Positions 36,697-42,177 of a DNA stretch of 64,000 bases are shown piece by piece (position 1 is the stretch's first letter; each line of letters begins with the position of its first letter). The DNA is from Asanoa hainanensis (lineage in GTDB: Bacteria; Actinomycetota; Actinomycetes; Mycobacteriales; Micromonosporaceae), in assembly GCF_900188485.1 (NCBI RefSeq), contig NZ_FZPH01000020.1:1-64000 (forward strand), read 5' to 3'. A program made the translations under genes and the position numbers. The notes beneath the pieces were generated by a model that saw only the letters and a program-made list of their open reading frames with translations, ran no database searches and was not told the origin of the DNA.

Positions 36697-36724
36697 CTGT
36701 GGATAACCGGCCGGCTGTGGAAAA
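36697..36724. promoter_or_regulatory. Two DnaA-box-like sites upstream of ssb
   Basis: CTGTGGATAA (36697-36706, exact DnaA box on the minus strand) and CTGTGGAAAA (36715-36724, one mismatch), spaced 18 bases, in the 169-base divergent region between ssb and the hydrolase gene. DnaA control of a single-strand-binding gene would be plausible but is inferred. Confidence 0.4.
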
Positions 36725-36771
36725 CCGAACGATCAAGTTCAGATGTGCTACAGGAGCGGTAAATTCGGGAC

Positions 36772-37827
36772 GTGGCAACAGACGTGGAGATAGACGTCCT
36801 CGGCGAACCGTACGAGCGCCGGGTCATCGACCTCGGTCACGACGACGAGGGACCGCTGGTCGCGACGCTGGTCAGCCGGCGCGCCGAGCGCTCGACCGGC
36901 CGTGCCGTCCTCTACGTGCACGGCTTCGTCGACTACTTCTTCCAGACCCATCTCGCCGACTTCTACGTCGACCGCGGCTGGGACTTCCACGCCATCGACC
37001 TGCGGCGCTACGGCCGCAGCCTGCTGCCGCACCAGACACCGAACTTCACCACCGACCTCAGCGAGTACTTCACCGAGCTCGACATCGCCGCCGAGCTGAT
37101 CGGCGCCGACACGCTGCTGGTCAACGGCCACTCCACCGGCGGCCTGGTCGCGTCGCTGTGGGCACATGCCCGGCGTGACCGAAAAATGATCGATGGTCTC
37201 TTCTTGAACAGTCCGTTCTTCGAGTTCAACATGCCCTGGCTGATGCGCGGCCCGGCGCTCGCCGGCGTCGCCCGGCTGGGCCGCCGCCGCCCGCGCCGAG
37301 CCGTACCCCGTGGCCTGGAAAGCCTTTATGGGCAGAGCCTGCACATCAACTACCGCGGCGAGTGGGACTACAACCTGGCCTGGAAGCCGATCGAGGCTTT
37401 CCCGATCTACGCGGGCTGGGTCGGTGCGATCCGCTCCGCGCACCGCCAGCTCTGGGCCGGCCTCGAGATCCCCGCACCGGTGCTGGTGGCCTGCTCGACC
37501 CGCACGTTCCGCGGCGCGAAATGGCACGAAAGCATCAACGTGGCCGATGCCGTCCTCGACGTCGAGCACATCGTCCGCTACGCGCCGCGCCTCGGCCAGC
37601 ACGTCACCCTGGTCCGCATCGACGGCGGCCTCCACGACCTCACGCTCTCCGGGCCCAAGCCCCGGGAGCAGCTGTTCACCGAGGTGGGCCGTTGGATCGA
37701 CGCGTACGTGACTCCCACTGACGGGGGTCCGGCGGTTGGCGCCGATAGTCCGGATCTGGATAGTCAGGTTCGGGGCGCTGGCGCGGCGGCTGCCACCGGG
37801 GCGGCGCCGGATCAGGTGCCGAGCTGA
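36772..37827 (+). CDS. Alpha/beta hydrolase, monoacylglycerol-lipase-like
   Basis: 351 residues. VLYVHGFVDYFFQTHLADFY gives the oxyanion region and VNGHSTGGLVASLWAH the nucleophile elbow with Ser121. The catalytic His is probably in RIDGGLHDLTLSG near residue 290, and an Asp lies between. It resembles lysophospholipase/monoacylglycerol lipases and is cytoplasmic (no signal peptide). GTG start at 36772. The last ~45 residues (TPTDGGPAVGADSPDLDSQV onward) are low-complexity and overlap the antisense DUF1444 gene by 152 bases, so the catalytic domain ends before the overlap. Confidence 0.85.
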   Translation: MATDVEIDVLGEPYERRVIDLGHDDEGPLVATLVSRRAERSTGRAVLYVHGFVDYFFQTHLADFYVDRGWDFHAIDLRRYGRSLLPHQTPNFTTDLSEYFTELDIAAELIGADTLLVNGHSTGGLVASLWAHARRDRKMIDGLFLNSPFFEFNMPWLMRGPALAGVARLGRRRPRRAVPRGLESLYGQSLHINYRGEWDYNLAWKPIEAFPIYAGWVGAIRSAHRQLWAGLEIPAPVLVACSTRTFRGAKWHESINVADAVLDVEHIVRYAPRLGQHVTLVRIDGGLHDLTLSGPKPREQLFTEVGRWIDAYVTPTDGGPAVGADSPDLDSQVRGAGAAAATGAAPDQVPS

Positions 37828-38494
37828 CCGGTCGCGGCCCAGTCGCGGCAGCGCGGTTCCAGCCCAGCTCCGGCGGTCGTGGCCCGGGCCGTCGCCCGGC
37901 CAGCAGCGGCTGCCACTCCCCCTGCCGCCACACCAGCAGCTCACGGCTGATCGGATGCTGGTCGCCGGCCATGAAAACCCGCTCGATCGCCCGGCGCGCC
38001 TTGTTGAGCCCCGGCGGCGACTCACTGCCCGTGATGATCACAACATCCCGGGCCGGAACCCCGACGACCAACTCACCGGGTACGCGCGGCGCGATCTCGT
38101 CCCAGAACTCCTCGGCCAGCAGCACGCTCGACTCGAGTCCCTCGAAGGAGAGCATCAGCGCCGGTGGCCGGCCGTGGATCTGCGCCCTGCGCAAGTTGTC
38201 GTAGAGGTGGTCGATGGCCACCCGCCGCAGCGTGCGCCGGTTGATCGCCATCCGATCAAGATCCGACCAGCTGACCAATCTTTCCCCGAACGGAGGACCG
38301 AACGAGTAGGCGACGGCGATACCCTCCGTGAACTCGTCGAGCACGTGCCCCTCGTCGACCGAGCGATCAGCGGTCGACACCAGGAGCGGTAGAAAGCGGG
38401 TGCTCGTCACCTGCACGCGTGGAAACCTAATATGTGCAAGCGAGATCGTCACGCCCTGGCTGTCCGTCAATTCGACCGACACAGGGTGCGACAT
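37676..38494 (-). CDS. DUF1444-family protein
   Basis: 272 residues. Residues 1-190 are globular with VTISLAHIRFPRVQV, LVSWSDLDRMAINRRTLRRVA and VVIITGSESPPGLNKARRAIERVF, a pattern I associate with DUF1444 proteins of unknown function. The C-terminal 80 residues are Pro/Arg-rich (PRPPELGWNRAAATGPRPVS and DYPDPDYRRQPPDPRQ) and probably disordered; this part is antisense to the hydrolase tail. The ATG at 38494 lies only 7 bases from the divergent tRNA-Arg gene. Confidence 0.7.
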   Translation of the reverse strand: MSHPVSVELTDSQGVTISLAHIRFPRVQVTSTRFLPLLVSTADRSVDEGHVLDEFTEGIAVAYSFGPPFGERLVSWSDLDRMAINRRTLRRVAIDHLYDNLRRAQIHGRPPALMLSFEGLESSVLLAEEFWDEIAPRVPGELVVGVPARDVVIITGSESPPGLNKARRAIERVFMAGDQHPISRELLVWRQGEWQPLLAGRRPGPRPPELGWNRAAATGPRPVSSAPDPAPPRWQPPRQRPEPDYPDPDYRRQPPDPRQWESRTRRSNGPPR

Positions 38495-38501
38495 CCGCCA
38501 G

Positions 38502-38577
38502 GCGCTCGTAGCTCAGTGGATAGAGCAGGGGTCTTCTAAGCCCAGGGTCGCAGGTTCGAATCCTGCCGAGCGCACCA
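38502..38577 (+). tRNA. tRNA-Arg (anticodon TCT)
   Basis: 76 bases with a full cloverleaf: acceptor GCGCTCG/CGAGCGC, D-arm GCTCAGTGGATAGAGC, anticodon loop with TCT, T-arm CAGGTTCGAATCCTG, and an encoded CCA. It is the only tRNA on the plus strand. It reads AGA and stands apart from the minus-strand array that starts 2.5 kb away. Confidence 0.95.
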
Positions 38578-38707
38578 TCGGCCCACGTCGGGTCGTCCGC
38601 TGCCGGCGGCAGCCGTCCAGCTTGACCAACATCGGCCGGGCGATCCACAACCTCCTCTCGACCCGTCAGGTCGTGCGAAAAGCGACACGAAGCTGTCGGA
38701 TCCGCCG

Positions 38708-38786
38708 CACGGCGTACGTGGGTCAGCGAACGCTTCGTCGACGATCGCAGAGGAGACACATGACCTTCCGACACGGCGTACGTGGG
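38708..38786 (+). repeat. 15-base direct repeat before the 105-residue frame
   Basis: CACGGCGTACGTGGG occurs at 38708-38722 and again at 38772-38786, 64 bases apart. The second copy contains the GTG used as the start of the following frame. An AGGAGA-ATG pair (38751-38762) between them opens a different frame, suggesting a rearranged gene start. Confidence 0.6.
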
Positions 38787-39099
38787 CGGACAGATCTCCT
38801 GGTACAACCGCACGGTTTCGGTCGCGGCCGAGGTGGACGACTGGACACCGGAGCAGTGGGTCTGGACCTACGCCGAGTTCGCGGCGTTCGCCGGCGACAG
38901 GAAGATCAGCCAGAAGGGCATCTGGGCACGCGAGGGTACGGCCAGGGAGACGTTCCCGCTGGGCGACACCAACCTGGTCGGCGGCGTCAACCGGATCCGG
39001 ATCATCCTGTGCCGCGACAGCGGCCCGCACATCCAGCCCCACCAGAACGGCTTCTTCCGCGAGTGCGGCCCGCACGGCAACCACCACCATCCCTGGTGA
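38782..39099 (+). CDS. Hypothetical protein, possibly 5'-truncated
   Basis: 105 residues from GTG 38782: GGQISWYNRTVSVAAEVDDW, then WTYAEFAAFAGDRKISQKGI and a terminal His-rich GNHHHPW. The sequence has normal coding composition (mixed hydrophobic and charged, two Cys), but the GTG has no SD, and a good SD-ATG at 38751-38762 opens a different frame. The likely history is a lost N-terminus, perhaps a signal peptide. I do not recognise the family. A strong terminator follows. Confidence 0.45.
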   Translation: MGGQISWYNRTVSVAAEVDDWTPEQWVWTYAEFAAFAGDRKISQKGIWAREGTARETFPLGDTNLVGGVNRIRIILCRDSGPHIQPHQNGFFRECGPHGNHHHPW

Positions 39100-39106
39100 G
39101 TGACGC

Positions 39107-39141
39107 GTCCGGCGGCCACGGTGCGTCCGTGGCCGCCGGAC
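39107..39141. terminator. Bidirectional terminator between the hypothetical gene and the Ro60 gene
   Basis: Perfect 15-base arms GTCCGGCGGCCACGG / CCGTGGCCGCCGGAC with a 5-base loop, placed between the converging stops at 39099 and 39148. Confidence 0.85.
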
Positions 39142-39147
39142 CACCGC

Positions 39148-40710
39148 TCAGCCCACCAGCCACAGCCAGTCGGCGTCGCGACCGGCCGAAAGCAGCGGAA
39201 TCATCCGGAACGCCTGATCGGTCAGGCCGCCGAAGGTGTGCCGGTTGCCCGACCCGGACGGCGCGTGCCCCATCCGGTAGCCGGCCAGGTTCCACGTGAA
39301 CATCGGCACCGACGCCGGGACCGCGCGGTCGACGCTGCCGCCGGCCGCCGCCTGCTCGTCGGTGACCACCACGACCCGGTCGTGGCGGGCGAAGTGCCGC
39401 CGCAGCGCGCCGGAGGTGTCCGTGCCGTCGCCCAGGAAGAACCCGCCGGCCTTCCACCGCTCGATCGACCGCAGCAACGACTCTCCCGCGACGAGCGGGA
39501 ACACCTTCGTCGACGTGGAGAACGAGACCACGTCGGCGGCCGCGCACCGCTGGGCGAGCGCGACGCCGAAGATGACCGCGGCATCCCAACGCCGCAGCGT
39601 GCCGTCCTTGCTGAAACCGGCGTTCATCGAGTACGACGTGTCGACCAGCACCAACGTGCGCCCCGGGAGCGCAGGCACCGACGCGAGCGAGTGTCCGATC
39701 GCCTGCTCGAGCGGGTACGCCCACCGCAGCGACGGCGCCGCCCGGTAGGCGGACAGGAACCGCATCGGAAGCTGCCGCGACGCCGAGACCTGGGTCGGGT
39801 CGGCCAGCCGCGCGGCCACGACGCCCGCGACCGCGTCGGAGACCCCCGCCTGGTCGAGGTTGCGCAGGTTCCGCAGCAGTGCCGTGTAGCCCATGCCCGG
39901 AACGAGCGCGGACCACAGCGCGGCCTTGTCGAGGCGGTCGCCGGCCAGCGACAGCACGTCCTCCCACGTCATGCCCGCGGCCCGCAGCCGGTCGGCGTCG
40001 AGCAGCACGCGCGGGTCGGTGGCCGCGGCCTGCCGGATCTCACCGTTCGCGGTCAGCATCGGCAGCGACTCCCGGCGTACCTCGTCGCGGTTGTGGCGCC
40101 GCTCCAGCGCGACCTGGAACAGGTCACCCTGCCAGGGCGCGGCCGGCACCGGGTGGACGAGGTCGATGGCGTCGGCGAACCGGAAGCCCTTGCTGGCGGT
40201 GTCGTACTTGAGGAGCCCGTACTCCGTGTAGAGCCGTGCGATCGCGTCGGCGATCCCGCGCTTGACCGGCTTCGGGATGGCGCGGCCGTAGCGGGACGTC
40301 CAGTACGCCAGGGCCTCGCCCGGCTCGTCCGCCCGCTTCAGCACCGCGGCGACGAGCTGACGACCGCCCGGCACGCCGGCGTCGACCAGCGCGCGGGTCG
40401 CCTCGAGCGCGCCGACCAGCGACGCGGAACGCAGGTTCGCGTCGGAGCGCAGCCAGCCGAGGAAGCCGGCCACCCAGGCCGGGTCCGCGACGGCCACGTC
40501 GCGGACGAGCCGCGCGAAGCGGCTGTCGCGGTCACCCGCCGACTCGTAGAACGTGGCCTCGCCGACCATGTTGGTCACGGCGAGCAGGAAGAGCTCGGAC
40601 TTCTGGTCACGGGCGAAACCCGGACCGCCCTCGTACGTCCGCCCGGTCGGCGTGGTCGCGGTCCGGACCGGGCTCGAACCGGGCGCCGTACGCGTGTTGA
40701 ACTTCGCCAT
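39148..40710 (-). CDS. rsr: Ro60/Rsr-like protein (TROVE domain plus vWA domain)
   Basis: 520 residues, the size of bacterial Ro orthologues. Residues about 15-320 form the TROVE/HEAT-like ring (SELFLLAVTNMVGEATFYES, RDVAVADPAWVAGFLGWLRS, MTWEDVLSLAGDRLDKAALW). Residues about 345-520 are a von Willebrand A domain with the MIDAS motif DTSYSMN. Ro60 rings bind misfolded RNA through the central hole and Y RNAs on the outside; bacterial Rsr works with exonucleases in RNA quality control. The ATG at 40710 begins MAKFNTRTAPGSSPV, with GGAGGG about 10 bases upstream. It is the last gene of the minus-strand tRNA array and follows two candidate Y RNAs. Confidence 0.93.
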   Translation of the reverse strand: MAKFNTRTAPGSSPVRTATTPTGRTYEGGPGFARDQKSELFLLAVTNMVGEATFYESAGDRDSRFARLVRDVAVADPAWVAGFLGWLRSDANLRSASLVGALEATRALVDAGVPGGRQLVAAVLKRADEPGEALAYWTSRYGRAIPKPVKRGIADAIARLYTEYGLLKYDTASKGFRFADAIDLVHPVPAAPWQGDLFQVALERRHNRDEVRRESLPMLTANGEIRQAAATDPRVLLDADRLRAAGMTWEDVLSLAGDRLDKAALWSALVPGMGYTALLRNLRNLDQAGVSDAVAGVVAARLADPTQVSASRQLPMRFLSAYRAAPSLRWAYPLEQAIGHSLASVPALPGRTLVLVDTSYSMNAGFSKDGTLRRWDAAVIFGVALAQRCAAADVVSFSTSTKVFPLVAGESLLRSIERWKAGGFFLGDGTDTSGALRRHFARHDRVVVVTDEQAAAGGSVDRAVPASVPMFTWNLAGYRMGHAPSGSGNRHTFGGLTDQAFRMIPLLSAGRDADWLWLVG

Positions 40711-40746
40711 AGGTTTGGGTCCCTCCGCCCGAGAAGGAGCCACGTC

Positions 40747-40902
40747 CAGATGGGGGGTGCCCGAGATCAAGTCGGTCCGGCGAACATTAGGTGCTCTACC
40801 GATTGAGCTACGCCGGCCCAGAGCCGACGACGGGACTCGAACCCGCAACCACCCCGTTAGCAGCGGAAGAACTCCGAACCTGCGCACCGGGCACCCCATC
40901 TG
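40747..40902 (-). ncRNA. Candidate Y RNA 1 with a permuted tRNA-like core
   Basis: The ends form a 15-base stem: CAGATGGGGTGCCCG (40902-40888) with CGGGCACCCCCCATCTG (40763-40747, two-base bulge). Inside: GGTTCGG (40880-40874) pairs with CCGGACC (40780-40774); a hairpin TTCCG-CTGCTAA-CGGGG; a T-arm GCGGG-TTCGAGT-CCCGT (40846-40830); an acceptor-like helix CGTCGGC/GCCGGCG capped by TCTGG; and a D-arm GCTC-AATCGGTA-GAGC (40808-40793). So the 3' half of a tRNA precedes its 5' half. Bacterial YrlA-type Y RNAs contain a tRNA-like module and sit beside rsr. Its 3' end is 36 bases before the Ro60 start codon. Folding was done by hand. Confidence 0.7.
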
Positions 40903-40910
40903 AAGTTGTG

Positions 40911-41012
40911 CTCCCCGAGATCAGATCGGCGACGGCGTTAGCGGGACTTGAACCCGCCGACCTTTACAGGGTCGCGTTACGGAGAAGTAGCCGTCGCCCG
41001 CGCACCGGGGAG
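40911..41012 (-). ncRNA. Candidate Y RNA 2 with a tRNA-Tyr-like core
   Basis: Outer stem CTCCCCG/CGGGGAG (41012-41006 with 40917-40911), then the same internal-loop strands as Y RNA 1: 5' CGGTGCGC and 3' TGATCTCG. A second helix GGCGACGGC/GCCGTCGCC encloses a tRNA-like core in normal order: a 3-base stem TAC-TTCTCC-GTA in the D-arm place, a hairpin CGACC-CTGTAAA-GGTCG (a GTA anticodon if read as tRNA) and a T-arm GCGGG-TTCAAGT-CCCGC. It has extra bases before the 3' acceptor strand and no CCA, so it is not a functional tRNA. It lies 8 bases upstream of Y RNA 1. Confidence 0.65.
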
Positions 41013-41046
41013 GTGCGTTCGCAGCGGGACCGGATGGCCCCACCCG

Positions 41047-41118
41047 TCGCAGGCCCCGGTGTCGAACCGGGCGGACCGCCGTTATGAGCGGCGGCTGGAC
41101 AGCCAACGTCCCCCTGCG
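41047..41118 (-). tRNA. tRNA with anticodon CAT (Met or Ile)
   Basis: Acceptor CGCAGGG/GCCTGCG (last pair G-G), D-arm GGAC-GTTGGCT-GTCC, anticodon loop CTCATAA on a GC-rich stem CCGCCG/CGGCGG, T-arm CCCGG-TTCGACA-CCGGG. No encoded CCA. Elongator Met versus lysidine-modified Ile cannot be told by eye. Confidence 0.75.
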
Positions 41119-41146
41119 CAGTGTTTCCACAGTGGATGGCATGAAG

Positions 41147-41222
41147 CAGCGCGGACGGGACTCGAACCCGCACATGTCCCGGGTGAAAACCGGGCGACTC
41201 TACCTATTTCGTCCACCGCGCC
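41147..41222 (-). tRNA. tRNA-Glu (TTC)
   Basis: Acceptor GGCGCGG/CCGCGCT with a G-U first pair, anticodon stem CCCGG/CCGGG and loop TTTTCAC, T-arm GCGGG-TTCGAGT-CCCGT. Discriminator G; no encoded CCA. Confidence 0.85.
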
Positions 41223-41227
41223 GTGCG

Positions 41228-41301
41228 TGTCCCGGGAGGGCTTCGAACCCCCGACCCCCTGCGCGTCGAGCAGGTGCTCCACCAGGCTGAGCTACCGGGA
41301 C
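41228..41301 (-). tRNA. tRNA-Val (GAC), with C at position 33
   Basis: Acceptor GTCCCGG/CCGGGAC, D-arm GCTCAGCCTGGTGGAGC, anticodon stem CCTGC/GCAGG with loop TCGACGC. Canonical numbering gives anticodon GAC, but the almost universal U33 is C. T-arm GGGGG-TTCGAAG-CCCTC. No encoded CCA. Confidence 0.75.
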
Positions 41302-41302
41302 G

Positions 41303-41381
41303 TGGTAGCGGGAGCGGGATTCGAACCCGCGATCTCAGGCTTATGAGGCCAGCGAGGACGACCGAGCTCCTCTATCCCGCA
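41303..41381 (-). tRNA. tRNA-Met (CAT), initiator-like
   Basis: Begins TGCGGGA against TCCCGCT, leaving the first pair mismatched (T-T), as initiator tRNAs do. D-arm GAGGAGCTCGGTCGTCCTC and anticodon arm CTGGC-CTCATAA-GCCTG closely follow actinobacterial tRNA-fMet, with two of the three G-C pairs kept. T-arm GCGGG-TTCGAAT-CCCGC, encoded ACCA. Confidence 0.8.
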
Positions 41382-41383
41382 AG

Positions 41384-41458
41384 TGTTCCGTGAGGGATTC
41401 GAACCCCCGACGCGCGGCTTAAGAGGCCGCCGCTCTGACCAGGCTGAGCTAACGGAAC
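41384..41458 (-). tRNA. tRNA-Lys (CTT), copy 1
   Basis: Acceptor GTTCCGT/ACGGAAC, anticodon stem GCGGC/GCCGC and loop CTCTTAA, T-arm GGGGG-TTCGAAT-CCCTC. Discriminator A; no encoded CCA. A second Lys(CTT) lies at 42061. Confidence 0.9.
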
Positions 41459-41465
41459 AGGGCAG

Positions 41466-41553
41466 TGGCGGAGAGTGCCGGAGTCGAACCGGCCGACGAG
41501 TCACCCCGCCCACGAGTTAGCAACTCGCTTGCCCCACCGATGGCGGACTCTCC
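41466..41553 (-). tRNA. tRNA-Ser (GCT)
   Basis: Acceptor GGAGAGT/ACTCTCC, anticodon stem GCGAG/CTCGT and loop TTGCTAA, long class II variable arm, T-arm GCCGG-TTCGACT-CCGGC. Discriminator G and encoded CCA. Confidence 0.9.
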
Positions 41554-41557
41554 ATTG

Positions 41558-41629
41558 CGCCCCGTACCGGGATCGAACCGGCGGCCTTCCGTTCGACAGA
41601 CGGACGCTCCTCCATTGAGCTAACAGGGC
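41558..41629 (-). tRNA. tRNA-Asp (GTC)
   Basis: Acceptor GCCCTGT/ACGGGGC, D-arm GCTCAATGGAGGAGC, anticodon stem TCCGT/ACGGA and loop CTGTCGA, T-arm GCCGG-TTCGATC-CCGGT. Discriminator G, as in Asp; no encoded CCA. Confidence 0.9.
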
Positions 41630-41639
41630 AAGACCGACG

Positions 41640-41711
41640 TGCCCCCGGCTGGATTCGAACCAGCGGCCTCGGCCTTCGGAGAGCCGCGCTCTTCCGCTGA
41701 GCTACGAGGGC
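41640..41711 (-). tRNA. tRNA-Arg (CCG)
   Basis: Acceptor GCCCTCG/CGGGGGC, D-arm GCTCAGCGGAAGAGC, anticodon stem CGGCT/GGCCG and loop CTCCGAA, T-arm GCTGG-TTCGAAT-CCAGC. Discriminator A; no encoded CCA. Confidence 0.9.
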
Positions 41712-41715
41712 ATCG

Positions 41716-41798
41716 TGAGAGCGGAGGGATTCGAACCCCTGAGCCCGAAGGCAACTGGGTTACAGCCAGCCCCACCTCACCATCGGTGGCGCGCTCTC
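41716..41798 (-). tRNA. tRNA-Tyr (GTA)
   Basis: Acceptor GAGAGCG/CGCTCTC, anticodon stem GCTGG/CCAGT and loop CTGTAAC, 13-base class II variable arm typical of bacterial Tyr, T-arm AGGGG-TTCGAAT-CCCTC. Discriminator A; no encoded CCA. Confidence 0.9.
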
Positions 41799-41799
41799 C

Positions 41800-41876
41800 T
41801 GGGGTGAACGCAGGGACTCGAACCCTCGCCTTCCGGAACCACAATCCGGCGTGCACACCCGTACACCACGAACACC
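41800..41876 (-). tRNA. tRNA-His (GTG), imperfect acceptor stem
   Basis: Has the His-specific extra 5' G opposite C73. Acceptor GTGTTCG/CGTTCAC carries two adjacent T-T mismatches. Anticodon stem CCGGA/TCCGG and loop TTGTGGT, T-arm GAGGG-TTCGAGT-CCCTG with one mismatched pair. CCA is encoded. Confidence 0.8.
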
Positions 41877-41877
41877 G

Positions 41878-41949
41878 AGCCCGGACCTGGGATCGAACCA
41901 GGGGCCCCTGCTGTGTGAAAGCAGTGCTCTCCCGCTGAGCTACCCGGGC
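41878..41949 (-). tRNA. tRNA-Val (CAC)
   Basis: Acceptor GCCCGGG/TCCGGGC, D-arm GCTCAGCGGGAGAGC, anticodon stem CTGCT/AGCAG and loop TTCACAC, T-arm CCTGG-TTCGATC-CCAGG. No encoded CCA. Confidence 0.9.
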
Positions 41950-41956
41950 ATTGTCG

Positions 41957-42029
41957 CTTCCCCGGCTGGATTCGAACCAGCAGCCTTGCGATTAACAGTC
42001 GCCTGCTCCGCCGATTGAGCTACGGGGAA
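41957..42029 (-). tRNA. tRNA-Asn (GTT)
   Basis: Acceptor TTCCCCG/CGGGGAA, D-arm GCTCAATCGGCGGAGC, anticodon loop CTGTTAA with one G-A pair at the stem base, T-arm GCTGG-TTCGAAT-CCAGC. Discriminator G; no encoded CCA. Confidence 0.9.
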
Positions 42030-42060
42030 CTGCGGCGTGCGTGCGCCCGCCGCGTGGTGA

Positions 42061-42138
42061 TGGTGTCCCGTGACGGATTCGAACCGCCGACGACGTGGGT
42101 TAAGAGCCCACCGCTCTACCAGGCTGAGCTAACAGGAC
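42061..42138 (-). tRNA. tRNA-Lys (CTT), copy 2
   Basis: Acceptor GTCCTGT/ACGGGAC, anticodon stem GTGGG/CCCAC and loop CTCTTAA, T-arm GGCGG-TTCGAAT-CCGTC, encoded ACCA. It differs from copy 1 in acceptor and anticodon stems, so it is not a recent duplicate. Confidence 0.9.
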
Positions 42139-42177
42139 GGGACATTGTCGTCGGCCATGCGACGGTAGAATGTGGAC

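Noticed and set aside
38760-39108. Frame from the good SD-ATG at 38760
   Set aside because: It translates to Arg/Gly/Pro-rich shadow sequence (GRGRGGRLDTG); the other frame has protein-like composition.
40770-40907. Separate ordinary tRNA-Ser(GCT) and a tRNA fragment lacking anticodon and T-arms
   Set aside because: Neither has a matching acceptor stem alone; the two halves pair with each other and are enclosed by one long stem, so a single Y-like RNA explains them better.
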